Positions 48,376 to 57,765 of a DNA stretch of 64,000 nucleotides are shown here, piece after piece (within the stretch, counting starts at the first letter, position 1; each line of letters starts with the position of its first letter). A model generated the notes under the pieces. The model worked only from the letters and a program-made list of their open reading frames with translations. It ran no database searches and had not been told where the DNA came from. Made by a program: the position numbers and the translations under genes. Source of the DNA: Gambelia wislizenii (taxonomy: Eukaryota; Chordata; Lepidosauria; Squamata; Crotaphytidae); contig JAUMIR010000001.1 in the NCBI GenBank assembly GCA_030847615.1, forward strand, positions 288,326,187-288,390,186, written 5' to 3'.

Positions 48376-48418
48376 ACAGACAGACAGACAGACAGACACA
48401 CACACACACACACACAGA
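48376..48418. repeat. (CAGA)n then (CA)n microsatellite
   Basis: ACAGACAGACAGACAGACAG is followed by a CA dinucleotide run, directly abutting the MITE end. Confidence 0.9.
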
Positions 48419-48454
48419 GGTAAAACAGTAATGCATTGAAAAGTGATATCAGTA

Positions 48455-48711
48455 CAGTAGGACCCCTGTATCTGTGAGGGTTTGATTCCGGGGGTGGGGG
48501 GCAAGGATACCAAAAACTGTGGATAATAGTGAATGCCATTGAAAATAATGGGACTTCTGGTTTTAAATATCACAGAGTTGCCTTGGAGGACCTATAAAAT
48601 GGCTAGAGAGGATGCATTTTCTAGGAAGCCTCTATGGTAGCTGTGCTAAAACTGAAACTGTGGATAACTGAATCAGTGGCTAATGAATGAGCAAATACGG
48701 GGGTCCTACTG
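48455..48711. mobile_element. TcMar-like MITE, second copy
   Basis: It starts CAGTAGGACCCCTGTATCTG and ends AATACGGGGGTCCTACTG. TA precedes it; GT follows, so the right duplication has mutated or was overwritten by the adjacent short repeat (TACTGGTTATTC occurs twice). It is the same family as 41676-41927. Confidence 0.83.
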
Positions 48712-48898
48712 GTTATTCTACTATTACTGGTTATTCCCCGCCCCCAGCAATAAAGGGCAATAGCATTGCTTTTTAACAGTAAATAAACTCTCCAAATGTT
48801 ACTCCCCTCATGAGACATTCCCCCGTGAATAATTGTAACTCTCTGTTGTTTCTTCCTGCTTGATTTACTTATGCCAGCCTGTGTGTGTGTGACTCTGT

Positions 48899-49459
48899 GG
48901 ACTTTTGACATTTTCAGACACCCCTTACTGCGCAAGCAGCCTCCAGAGCAGTAACGAGGCTGCTGCACGGCAGGGGATCCATTTTGGACAATGCCGTCCC
49001 TCTCTCGGTGTCGTCTGTGACTGTTCCAGCTAGCATTGAAGGTGGCCGTGCTATTTTTTACTCATGGACAACTTCCATGAGTGAAAAATAGCACGGCCAC
49101 CTTCAATGGCTAACTGGAACAGTCATGGATGATGCCAAGAGAAGGATGGCGTCATCCAAAATGGGCCCCCTGCCACGCAGCAGCCTCATTACTGCTCCAA
49201 AGGCTGTTTGTGCGGTAAGGGGCGTCTGAAAATGTCCTTTACCACACTACACTCTTATAGTGTTATTATTCCACTTTAAATGCTATGGATGCCTCTTATG
49301 GAATCCTGGGATTTGCAGTTTGGGGGGAGTGGCATTTAGCATTTTCAGCCAGAGAGCTCTTAGACCACAGTAAACTATAAACACCAGAGTTCCACAGGAG
49401 GCAGCTTTAGCAGTTAAAGTGGAATAATGGCACTATAACAGTGTAGTATGATAAAGTCC
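48899..49459. mobile_element. Group D MITE interrupted by a group A MITE
   Basis: The outer element begins GGACTTT at 48899. It is interrupted at 48906-49237 and resumes TTTACCACACTACACTCTTA, running to GTAGTATGATAAAGTCC at 49459. TGT flanks both sides (48896-48898, 49460-49462). Removing the inner element and one TTT gives GGACTTTACCACACTACACT, matching the left end of 28895-29113 except for one base. The interior has the CCACTTTAAATGCTATGG and complementary arms of group D. Confidence 0.9.
48906..49237. mobile_element. Inner group A MITE, TTT duplication
   Basis: A 332-bp element starts TGACATTTTCAGACACCCCT and ends AGGGGCGTCTGAAAATGTCC. TTT lies on each side (48903-48905, 49238-49240). 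Long arms such as TAGCATTGAAGGTGGCCGTG fold back. It is a sister of 32299-32628, nearly equal in length (332 versus 330 bp). Confidence 0.9.
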
Positions 49460-49462
49460 TGT

Positions 49463-50707
49463 GTTTATGTCCCAGTTTTTTTTCTAGAAAATAGGGGTCT
49501 TGCGCCCACTCAGAGCCACACAGGACACTGTCTGTTGCTGCAATGATTTTATCATAGTCTGGGAAGTGTGAGGGGCAGTCACACACACCTCCTGGAGTGG
49601 CTCGAATTTCTCTTAGAAGCAGGTGTTTTGTACAGGTCTTAATTGTCCATTCAACCCCACCCCTGTACTGTGTACTACATCACTAATACTTTGCATTGCA
49701 ACAGGTATAGATCACATCAGTATATTATTGCTGGGAAAATACATTTTCCCTTCAACTACTGGGGGGAGGCGGAGGGGTTGTAGCTAAGCTCAGAGGCAAC
49801 AGAGCTCCTAACGTGGGTGGCAGGTGATGCAATTGTCCCCGTTGATCAAAAAGTCCCAATACACCAAGGATCCCCCCACAAAAAAAATCCTAGACCACAT
49901 CTGGGGAGGCTAGAGATCATATGGAAGAGGAAAAAGACAAAGCATGAGAGGGAGAACAGAAGCCTTTTCATGGAGTTCAGGACATGAATCCCATTTCTTT
50001 TCTGTCATTCACTCTCTCTTTTTTAGTTTCTCTTTATTTTGTCTTCCTTTAATTCTTGGTTTTATCATGTGTAGTGTTTTTCTTTTTAAGCATGGCTATC
50101 ATCTTATTAAGTATGTCAGGTATTATTCTTACTAATGCTTTTTATATTAGTACTCCTAGTTTCACTCCTATGTGAGCATTAGTTATTTATTAAATGTCTT
50201 TTTGAATCGCTCCTCCATTCAGTGAGCGCTTGCAGCAATTTACCTTAGAACCATAAACAACAAAATGCAATAATTCCAAACAAAACTGGAATGGAAATTA
50301 AACTGATAAAATACATACATTGCAATAAAACAGGGACATCAAAATAGACTTCTTCCCTTATACGCATAAATATGTTAGAATCCAGAACCAGGTTGAGAGT
50401 CTACATTCCTGCTTTGGTGTTTGGTTCTAAATTGAACTTTACCTGGAATTCTGAATTGCTCTCTCTTTCTCTTTCTCTTTCTCTTTCTCTCTCCTCCCCA
50501 CTCTCCCTCTCACACGCATCTGAGTTATGACCCAACAGCTGTATTTATTCAAGATACTAAGCAGCAATAGCAGAAATGTAGTATAAATAAAACCAGAATT
50601 CCTTGCAGAAAAGATGGTAGGAGGGAGAGTGTTAGGACTGCAGGATGTCTACGGTCATAAGATTTGCATGGTCCCAAAGGAGAGCTCTCCCACCCTCTGG
50701 GGCTAGA
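49463..50707. other. Unassigned; (CTTTCT)n run
   Basis: A pyrimidine microsatellite lies at 50459-50493. No gene was recognised. AT-rich sequence 50000-50350 has no clear family. Confidence 0.4.
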
Positions 50708-50709
50708 TA

Positions 50710-50950
50710 CAGTGGGCCCATGTTGCCCATTGGGGGTTGGTTCCAGGACCCCCCGTGGATACCACAATCCATGGATGCTCAAGTCTCATTTTATGCAATG
50801 GCATACTAAAATGGCGTCCCTTATATCAAATGGCAAAATCAAGGTTTGCTTCTTAGAATGTATTTACAGTATTTATTTATTGGAATATTTTCAAACTATG
50901 AATGGTAGAATCCAGGGATGCCAAATCCATGGATACAGAGGGCTAGTCAG
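50710..50950. mobile_element. Tigger-like TcMar MITE
   Basis: The left end CAGTGGGCCCATGTTGCCCA follows TA. Inside are GGTTCCAGGACCCCCCGTGG and ATGGATGCTCAAGTCTC, typical of Tigger-type MITEs. The right end GGATACAGAGGGCTAGTCAG is eroded and shows no clear TA. Confidence 0.7.
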
Positions 50951-51074
50951 GCCATGAAGGAGGAAGGCACGAATGAGAGCCAACTGACTCCAGCTTTTTT
51001 AAGGATGGCAGAGGGCGGTAGTCTGATATCAGAAACAACTTGTGTGTTTTGTCCACCCTTATCTTTATGCTGTA

Positions 51075-51265
51075 CAATGCAGAAAGAATCACAACCTGGA
51101 AACATCACCCAAGGAGACCTTCTGCTGTGCTTTCTGCAACCGGACTTGTTTATCTCATATTGGCCTTTTCAGTCATCAGTGCATTTGCAGGAAGTGCGGG
51201 ATGAATCCTTCCTGAATCTTCGTTTGCAAAGAAGAGCCAGAGAGAGAGAGAGAGATGCCTTGGAC
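51075..51265 (+). pseudogene. LINE 3' fragment: zinc finger and (GA)n end, copy 3
   Basis: It matches 23805-23981: CACAACCTGGAAACATCACC, then codons for a CAFCNRTCLFHIGLF-like finger, then TTCCTGAATCTTCGTTTGCA and a (GA)n run to about 51265. It is severely 5'-truncated (about 190 bp) and has no catalytic part. Ending at the same GA-rich 3' terminus as the other two copies fixes the element's 3' end. Confidence 0.8.
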
Positions 51266-51682
51266 CCCTGACTTTGTTGTCTGCCTGGATTCTTTGACCC
51301 CCAGACTGTCTGACCATGCTGCTGACTGTACTCCTGAACTTCTGACTGACTTTTGACTTCGCTTCTGCTATACCTCCTGGACAGCTAAGCTACTCTTGAC
51401 TGTTAAAATGTTATCAGTTTGTCTGCTGGGACAGTGTTCAGCCACCTCCACACTCTGTTGCCTGGCAGGCGGGGTGTGGGGGCTGGTGGCTATGGCATCT
51501 TAGTAAAGTTTTACAAGTAACTAGTTATTTGTTGTTATATATTTTATAAGTAGTTGTAATTTGATTTTTAATATTAACAAAGGGAAAGGAAGAGGATAAA
51601 ATTTTAAAAAATATATATTTAAATTTTTAAAAAAGGAAAGGGAAAGTATATAGAATATAATTGTAGGCTAGGCATATGCATA

Positions 51683-51909
51683 AAGTGGACCCTTCTTATC
51701 TGCAGGCTCCATATCCTCGGATTTGAGCAACTGTGGACTGTTGTAGCCCATATCTAAAATGGTGGCAATGTGCAAGCAGATGCACTGAAGCATTCTGTGC
51801 ACATGTCATTGAATTATATGGCACTCAACTATCCATGGTTTTTGTTATCCACGGGGGTGGTGGTGGTGGTCTGGAACCAAATCCCTGTGGATATGGAGGG
51901 GCCACTCTG
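51683..51909. mobile_element. TcMar-like MITE, third type
   Basis: The left end AAGTGGACCCTTCTTATCTG and right end GGATATGGAGGGGCCACTCTG are flanked by TA on both sides (51681-51682, 51910-51911). The interior has GTGGACTGTTG and CTATCCATGGTTTTTGTTAT. It is related to, but distinct from, 41676-41927. Confidence 0.72.
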
Positions 51910-51911
51910 TA

Positions 51912-52590
51912 CATGCATATATATAACTTTATGCTAACCGCATGTCCAATACATAAATAAATATTACTAGGACTTGGCATTTGTAGGGTACATGTTCATA
52001 ATGGAGTAAAGTCTTCTAACTACTAAACAATGGGTGGTGAATATGGATGGTACTGTAGTTTTGTAGTATTAGCTACAAATTAATCTTGCAGGATTCAGGA
52101 TGTTGACCATCAATTATGATGGCAGCTAACAACATTTTAAAAACAATACATATTAATTATACAAAGTCATTAATAAAAATATAAATATAAGAGTTATTTT
52201 AAAAGTGATTAAACAATTTATAAAGTTAAAACATTCAATATTAAAATTCTTTGAAAGACTATATACGAACCTTAAAAATGGTGCTACACAGCACAGGGCT
52301 CCTGCACTATTCAGAGCCACATAGTGATATTCAATATGCCTCAAACACCAGTTTTTGCAGAACCAAATGTAGTTTAAGTCTAAAGATATTATAGATATTG
52401 AAGCCAGGGCCATTGTTTCATTTATTCTCTTGAACATTACAAACTCTTTATTCAACTCAATTGACTTCATTCACATCAAACGTATGTATAAGCTATACTT
52501 CTCAGTTTCAATATCTCTTATGATGGAATTAATACTTCCAACACAGCAGGAGTGACCAAGACAAACAGAGCTGATGGCGTATATATGGAC
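51912..52590. other. Unassigned AT-rich sequence
   Basis: A 105-codon minus-strand frame at 52153-52470 lacks any domain. Nothing else was recognised. Confidence 0.35.
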
Positions 52591-53050
52591 AGTGTTGTAG
52601 CTGTAGATACAGTACTTGTAATTATAATGTAACATACATTGTAGTTACTTCCAGCCTCTGAGTCCAACACTGTGTTGATGCAAGAGATCTGCTACTACAT
52701 TGCCCTGATAGGTGGCCATCCAGGTTCTTAAAAATCACATGCCCTAAGTTTGCATCCATCTTCTTTTAGTATAGGGCCCCCACCATCACACCTCATGGAA
52801 TGCCACCTTGGAGGACCTTGAAGTGCAACTTTATTGGGTGATGATGAAAGTTTGGGGAATTCCTGTCTCCACATCATAAGGTATAAAATGGTGTTAGAAG
52901 ACTATGTGCAGAAAACATTATATAGTCTCTTTGACTATTCCCATTATGTTCAATAAACATAACAGTGTTGTAGTTGTGGATACTTGTAATTATAATGTAA
53001 CATATATTGTAGTTATTTGTAACCAGTGACTTCCAACCTCTGAGTCCAAT
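52591..53050. repeat. Direct repeats about 370 bp apart
   Basis: AGTGTTGTAGCTGTAGATAC...CTCTGAGTCCAACA (52591-52669) recurs as 52963-53050 in the same orientation, with a TTGTAATTATAATGTAACAT core. Between them lie TATAAAATGG (about 52881) and AATAAACA (about 52952), the spacing seen in small LTRs. It could be a local duplication or a repeat-flanked LTR. Confidence 0.55.
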
Positions 53051-53421
53051 ATACGGGGAGTAGTGATGGATGGGTGTGTTCTTGTCATTTCTTCATATTC
53101 ATATTCTCCTATTTCTCATTAATCTGTGATCTTAAAACCCACAAAAGCACACCATTTTTAACACATTTTACTCTAAAATGCATATGTCCAAATGCATTTT
53201 ATCCCAAAATACACAATGGGTACATGTTTTTAACCTAAATTTGCATTTTATACACAATTTGATTTATTCCTTTGAATCAAAATCCATCACAAAATTTGGA
53301 GAAGACTGAAAACAGAAGGATAATGGTATTCTTATTCACATATTAGCCCAGGGAGTACACATTAGGTTAGTTCAACTTAAAATGTGACTAAATGAGATCC
53401 TCAACCTTCTGAGTAAACATG
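53051..53421. other. Unassigned AT-rich sequence
   Basis: Runs of AAATGCATTTTA-type words; no feature was recognised. Confidence 0.35.
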
Positions 53422-53964
53422 GGACTTTATCAGACTACAAGCTTTAAAATGTTCTTTTGTTGGCATAGAAAAACCCATTTCTATGCTGGCAAAGGAACAT
53501 TCCCCCCTGCACTTACCTCCTTTCCCGGCAAAGGCTCCCTGGCAATAAAGAGGAAGTGAACAGAGCCCAGTGTATTTCCTTGGTCGAAATCTCATGCAAT
53601 TTTGTTGCATGGGAAATTCAAAAATAAAAACAAGAACACTACATTTAAAGTTGCACAAAGAACACACACACACATTTTAAAGGTCCCAAGTAACCCAGGG
53701 ACGGTTAAAAAAAAAAAAAAAAGATTGTCACTTATCTGGATGTACCAATCTGACCTGGAAGTGTTCGCGCTGGAGAGGGCATCGTCAGGGTAAGTATGAG
53801 ATTTAAAGGGGCAGAGGCATCCAATGCGGCAAAAAAGAAGCAGGGGGACAATTAAAAACAATGGGTTTGGGTCTGTTTTTAACCGTGAAAGGGCAACATT
53901 TCTGACCCGCGTGCCCTTTCGTGGCGTCGTGATGATGCCATATTTTCCATGTCTGATGAAGTCC
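53422..53964. mobile_element. GGACTTTATCAGACTAC-end MITE, group C, copy 1
   Basis: It starts GGACTTTATCAGACTACAAG and ends TTTCCATGTCTGATGAAGTCC, flanked by ATG (53419-53421) and ATA (53965-53967). A hairpin GTTGGCATAGAAAAACCCAT / TTTCTATGCTGGCAAAGGAA lies near the left end. The minus strand carries ACATCCAGATAAGTG (53729-53743). It is the same group as 62343-62908. Confidence 0.85.
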
Positions 53965-53967
53965 ATA

Positions 53968-54379
53968 CATTGGATTCTGCTGTGGATAAGGAGGCATAAG
54001 TCGACTCTACTGCATATGTCATGTAGCTCATGTGATGAATCAGTAGGTTGTTTTACAATGGGTTCCAGTGAGACAATGGGTTATGTCCCTCCATCTGCTC
54101 CTCTCAGGACCACTCAGTGCTCCTGCTATTATGTCTTCTGCTGCCACCACCATCACTACATGCAGGTATGGAATAGCACTGCCTCTTTTGCTGCTGTAAA
54201 AAAGTATTTGCTGCTGCAGTGTTCCTATTGGAGCTCCTACTAGACCCTTTGGAGCTCTCACCAGAGCACTAATGAAGGCTTTCTGGAGACACGAGCTCTG
54301 TCCAGGACCAGCTTGCTCCACTCTAAGGCTGCCTGAAGTGTGCTCTGGAACACTGTAGGAGTAAAGGCTAACATATATT
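53968..54379. other. Unassigned sequence
   Basis: Overlapping frames on both strands (up to 139 codons, the plus one starting inside the MITE) have no domain. Nothing was recognised. Confidence 0.35.
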
Positions 54380-54546
54380 TGTGGTTTTCAAAGAAATAGT
54401 CATGTTAGTCTCTTGCAGCATAACAGGGAGGAAGGGAGAGGACGGAGGGGGGAGGAATATAGCAGCACCTTTAAGACTAACAGGCTTTTATTTTAGCATG
54501 AACTTTTGTGGATATCAGTCCACTTCCTCAGATACAGTGTGATATT
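54380..54546 (-). repeat. Penelope-like 3' region
   Basis: On the minus strand, ATCTGAGGAAGTGGACTGAT, then CCACAAAAGTTCATGCTAAA, then GTTAGTCTTAAAGGTGCTGC. This is the 'beyond the stop' sequence common after Penelope-like endonucleases in reptile genomes (from memory). It lies downstream, on the same strand, of the endonuclease remnant at 55030-55385. Confidence 0.6.
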
Positions 54547-54557
54547 AAAACCTCACA

Positions 54558-54814
54558 GCCTTACCGCACTCTGCAGAAAAGCAGTGCAGGAACATTCGGT
54601 TTTCTGCCTTACCACATGATGTTGTCATCCTTCCGGTGTTCTTTCATTCTGGTCCCATGGGAGACTGAGATAAAACTGTCTGCTTGCCAGTGGGTTTTTC
54701 TGGTTAGCAGAAAACTGTGATTTTACCTCGGTCCTCCATGGGACCGGAACGGTAAGGTAGCATGGAAAATGGAACATTCCTGACTTGCTGCTTTTCTTCG
54801 GAGTGTGGTAAGGC
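54558..54814. mobile_element. Foldback MITE (GCCTTACCGCAC ends) inside Penelope remnant
   Basis: GCCTTACCGCACTCTGCAGA and TCGGAGTGTGGTAAGGC pair at the ends. AGCAGTGCAGGAACATTC pairs with GAACATTCCTGACTTGCTGC further in. Flanks ACA and ACT are not identical. It splits the Penelope-like endonuclease from its 3' region. Confidence 0.7.
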
Positions 54815-55029
54815 ACTTGGGTCAGTTATATAGTTGTGGGAGTGGGATAGAATGTAATTGGAACAAGATGTATGCAAATCAAGTCTTTTGCCCTAAATTT
54901 TCAAAGACCCAAGCAAGGTGCGGCAGGTCTTTCAGATCTTTACAATGGTCAAATAATGTTGCTGTGCAAAAGCAAGCAATAAATCTGCTTACCAACAGTC
55001 AGCTTCCCAGGGTTCAAAACTCTCTCTGA

Positions 55030-55385
55030 GAACATTCCTTTTGTTATATGTGCAGTAGCAAGGACCCTTGTATTAATATATGTAGAGCGCTATGAAGCCA
55101 TTGTCTTTGCTCATACCTCTGCTAATGGATTGGAATTTGTGAATATAATTCAATTCGGCTATTTCACTTTCTAGTCTTCCTTTGTAATTTCCTTATTCAA
55201 GGATCGTGACCTGTAAATCCCCTATTGTATGTCCAGGAAGGTTGAAATGTTCTGCAACTGGTTTTGGGGTATTGCCATTTCTAATATCACTTTTATGTCC
55301 CCCACTTGCATAGAGACTGTCCTGTTTGTACAATGTAGAGGGGCGTTGCTGGCATAGGATGGCACATATCACATGGTGGGGAGGT
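55030..55385 (-). pseudogene. Penelope-like GIY-YIG endonuclease remnant
   Basis: On the minus strand, after frame corrections, the translation shows GHKSDIRNGN, then PVAEHFNLPGHTIGDLQVTI, then AELNYIHKFQ. These are landmarks of the GIY-YIG endonuclease of Penelope-like retroelements (DIRNGNT, HFNLPGH). The upstream part has a degraded TLYKQDSLYA where the GIY-YIG core should be. A stop (TAA) follows the ILE and shifts are present, so it is dead. The reverse transcriptase is absent upstream, so it is 5'-truncated. Telomerase-like RT plus GIY-YIG is the family's normal layout; only the endonuclease part is left. Confidence 0.72.
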
Positions 55386-55439
55386 ATTTGTGGTTATATG
55401 TTATGGGTCTCATGTAGGGAGCAAGAAAAGATTTAAATT

Positions 55440-55638
55440 AAATGAAGCTATTTATTTAAAGATTTATTTAGATTTATATCTCACCTTTCTCCCAATACAG
55501 GACCCAAAGCAGCTTAGCCAGTCTCTCAGACTGAAAGAAAGGCAAAGATAAATGTTCTCTGAACAAATATTGCCAAGAAAACTTCATGATGGCTCATCTT
55601 ATAGTTGCCATAAGTGACTTGAAGGCACACCACTTACT
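55440..55638 (+). repeat. LINE tail complement plus tRNA-derived SINE 3' part
   Basis: TTATATCTCACCTTTCTCCC and ACAGGACCCAAAGCAGCTTA are the complement of a common LINE 3' end. From about 55510 the sequence is the 3' half of the tRNA-derived SINE: CTCTGAACAAATATTGCCAA, AACTTCATGATGGCTCATCT, then GTGACTTGAAGGCACACCAC. The tRNA head is missing. Confidence 0.7.
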
Positions 55639-56869
55639 CCGTGCAGATGAGCAGCTCTGATTCTATCAAGGCCTTCAGACTATGACATCTGCTATTTTTT
55701 TCCTTCAAATACCCTTATCCCATATCATGGGTGCCACATAGGTGAAAGAGCCCCCCTCTCTCATAACTTAGGTGCCCCAAAATCCACAGCAAGGACCCCC
55801 CTTCTCATACTATGATAAGTGTAGAAAGGTGTCATGTCTAAGAGTGCTATGACGCTCCCAGAGGATCCATACACACTCATACCCCCTCCACCTTTATGTT
55901 GGCTTGATGCTTTCAACATCTGTTAATTACTGTGACAAAAGGGCTTGCAAGGTAGAGTGAGCAACAACTCTCATCCAAGCACACTGATGCTAATCCTAAA
56001 TGTTCTGGAGCAGAATATTCTATTATTTCTCAGAGGAACATGACCAGGGAGCAGATGGAACTGGAATATATGCCCTTTATCTCCAGCACAAAGTATTGAG
56101 TCCTTTACTAGGGAGCACCTTAGCCTTCCTTCTTTTGAAGTGTTCAGCATGTTGCTTTAAATCTGCCTCTGGAAGGACAGAGGAGATGAGACAAGAGCAA
56201 AGTACACCTGTAGAAGACAATCACGCCAGGTTCCTCTGTTGCTAGCTGCCTTCAGCCCTTTGGCTGTGCCCAGTGACAGGTGTGGTCTCACCTCCTTACA
56301 CATCATTCTGCAGGGAAAGGCCTGCTGTTCTTCATCGTGTGCCATCTGAGAGCAACAAAGTAATCCTTGCCATGTGTTTTACACTTCCCTTTGGGTGCCT
56401 GCTCCAGTGAATGACCCCCATCTTGCCTTGTGCATTTGAGATTTGAAACTGGCTGCTAACTACTATGCCTGCATTTCTGACCCCGGCTGGTGGGAGTTGA
56501 ACCAAAGTCTCTCAAGTGCTGTAGGATCTAATTAAAATGCATCTTATTCCAGGAAAGACTCATTACCTTATCTTTTTTTTTCCTTTTTTTTTGTATGGGA
56601 TGTGTGGAGAAGTGAATATTTATTTAACAGGCTATCTGCCATAATGGTTAGCTTTCATTTCAGAGTGGGGAAGAAAAGAATGTTTAGACGTAGATTTGTA
56701 GTGTTATGGAAGCAGGCAAAGCTTCGTATGGCTGTGTAAAGTTTTTATTCTCTCCTCCAAGCCAGATGAAATCACCTTTGCTTCTATGTTCCTCACAAAA
56801 GCACCAGGTTGTATCTGTGGATGCAGTCTAAACAAACAGGATAATGTACACTGTCTTCAATAGGACTAG
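55639..56869. other. Unassigned sequence
   Basis: No gene or repeat was recognised. Short frames lack domains. Confidence 0.35.
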
Positions 56870-57765
56870 GTTAGGCTAGATCTTAGATGAGGTTATACTC
56901 CCCCTGAAGACACAGGTTTGCAGTTTGGTGATACTCCTGGACTCAGCCTTGAACCTGGAGGCCCAGGTTTCTGCTGTGGCCTGGAGTGATTCTGCACACT
57001 TAAAGCTTGTGTGCCAACTGCACCTGTTCCTTGACATGCCGGACTTAGCCATAGTGGTACATGCCTTAGTTCCATCCTGCTTGGATGACTGTAACATGCT
57101 CTACATGGGGCTGCATTTGAAGAGTATTTGGAAGCTTCAGTTGGTCCAAAAAGCTTCAGGCAGACTGTAAACTGGGGCAGGTTACAGAGATCATGCCACA
57201 CCCCTGTTGTAACAGTTCCACTGGCTGCCAGTCTGTTTCTGGGCACAATTCAAAGTGCTGGTTATGACCTATAAAGCCCTATATAGCTCGGGTCCAGGCT
57301 ATCTGGCATACTGTATCTCTCTCTATGAACCGGCCCAGGCCCTGAGATCATCAGGAGAGGCCCTTCTCTCAATCCCACCACCATCTCAAGTATGCTTGGT
57401 GGGGACACGAGAGAGGGCCTTTTCGGTGGTTGCCCCTAGACTCTGGAGCTCCCTCCCCAGGAAGGCCAGACTGGCTACTCCCTGTGGTCCTTCCAGCAGC
57501 AGGCCAAAACCTTTTTATTCAGGCAGGCTTTTTTAAAAACAGGCTGGGGAGTGCTGTGTGGTTTTGTGGGGTTGTTTTTAAAGCTTTTTATCTTTTAAAA
57601 AATATTTTATAAATATTTTGATGTTTTAGTGATGTAATTGGTTTAACTCTGTTTAATGTGAACTTTCTGTATGTTTTAATTGTGTGTTTTTTAAAACTGT
57701 GAGCTGCTTTGGGTCCCTGCCTTAAGTGGGATAATAATAACAACAAACAACAACAACAACAATAG
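56870..57765 (+). pseudogene. Old L2-type LINE 3' fragment
   Basis: It preserves the last part of an L2 ORF2 across frame breaks: ILLDSALNLEAQVSAVA, then LVQKASGRL, then a shifted frame with VLVMTYKALYSSGPGYLA. Next comes RERAFSVVAPRLWSSLPRKA, and the 3' UTR includes GTGAGCTGCTTTGGGTCC with an AACAACAA-rich end at 57723-57762. Stops and shifts are frequent. It belongs to a different, older L2 subfamily than 29206-32245. Reverse-transcriptase catalytic motifs lie upstream and are absent. Confidence 0.85.

Noticed and set aside
48376..48418. CRISPR-like regular repeats
   Set aside because: Simple tetra- and dinucleotide microsatellite with no spacers.
53824..54243. 139-codon plus-strand frame
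   Set aside because: It begins inside a group C MITE and continues into unassigned DNA; no domain.
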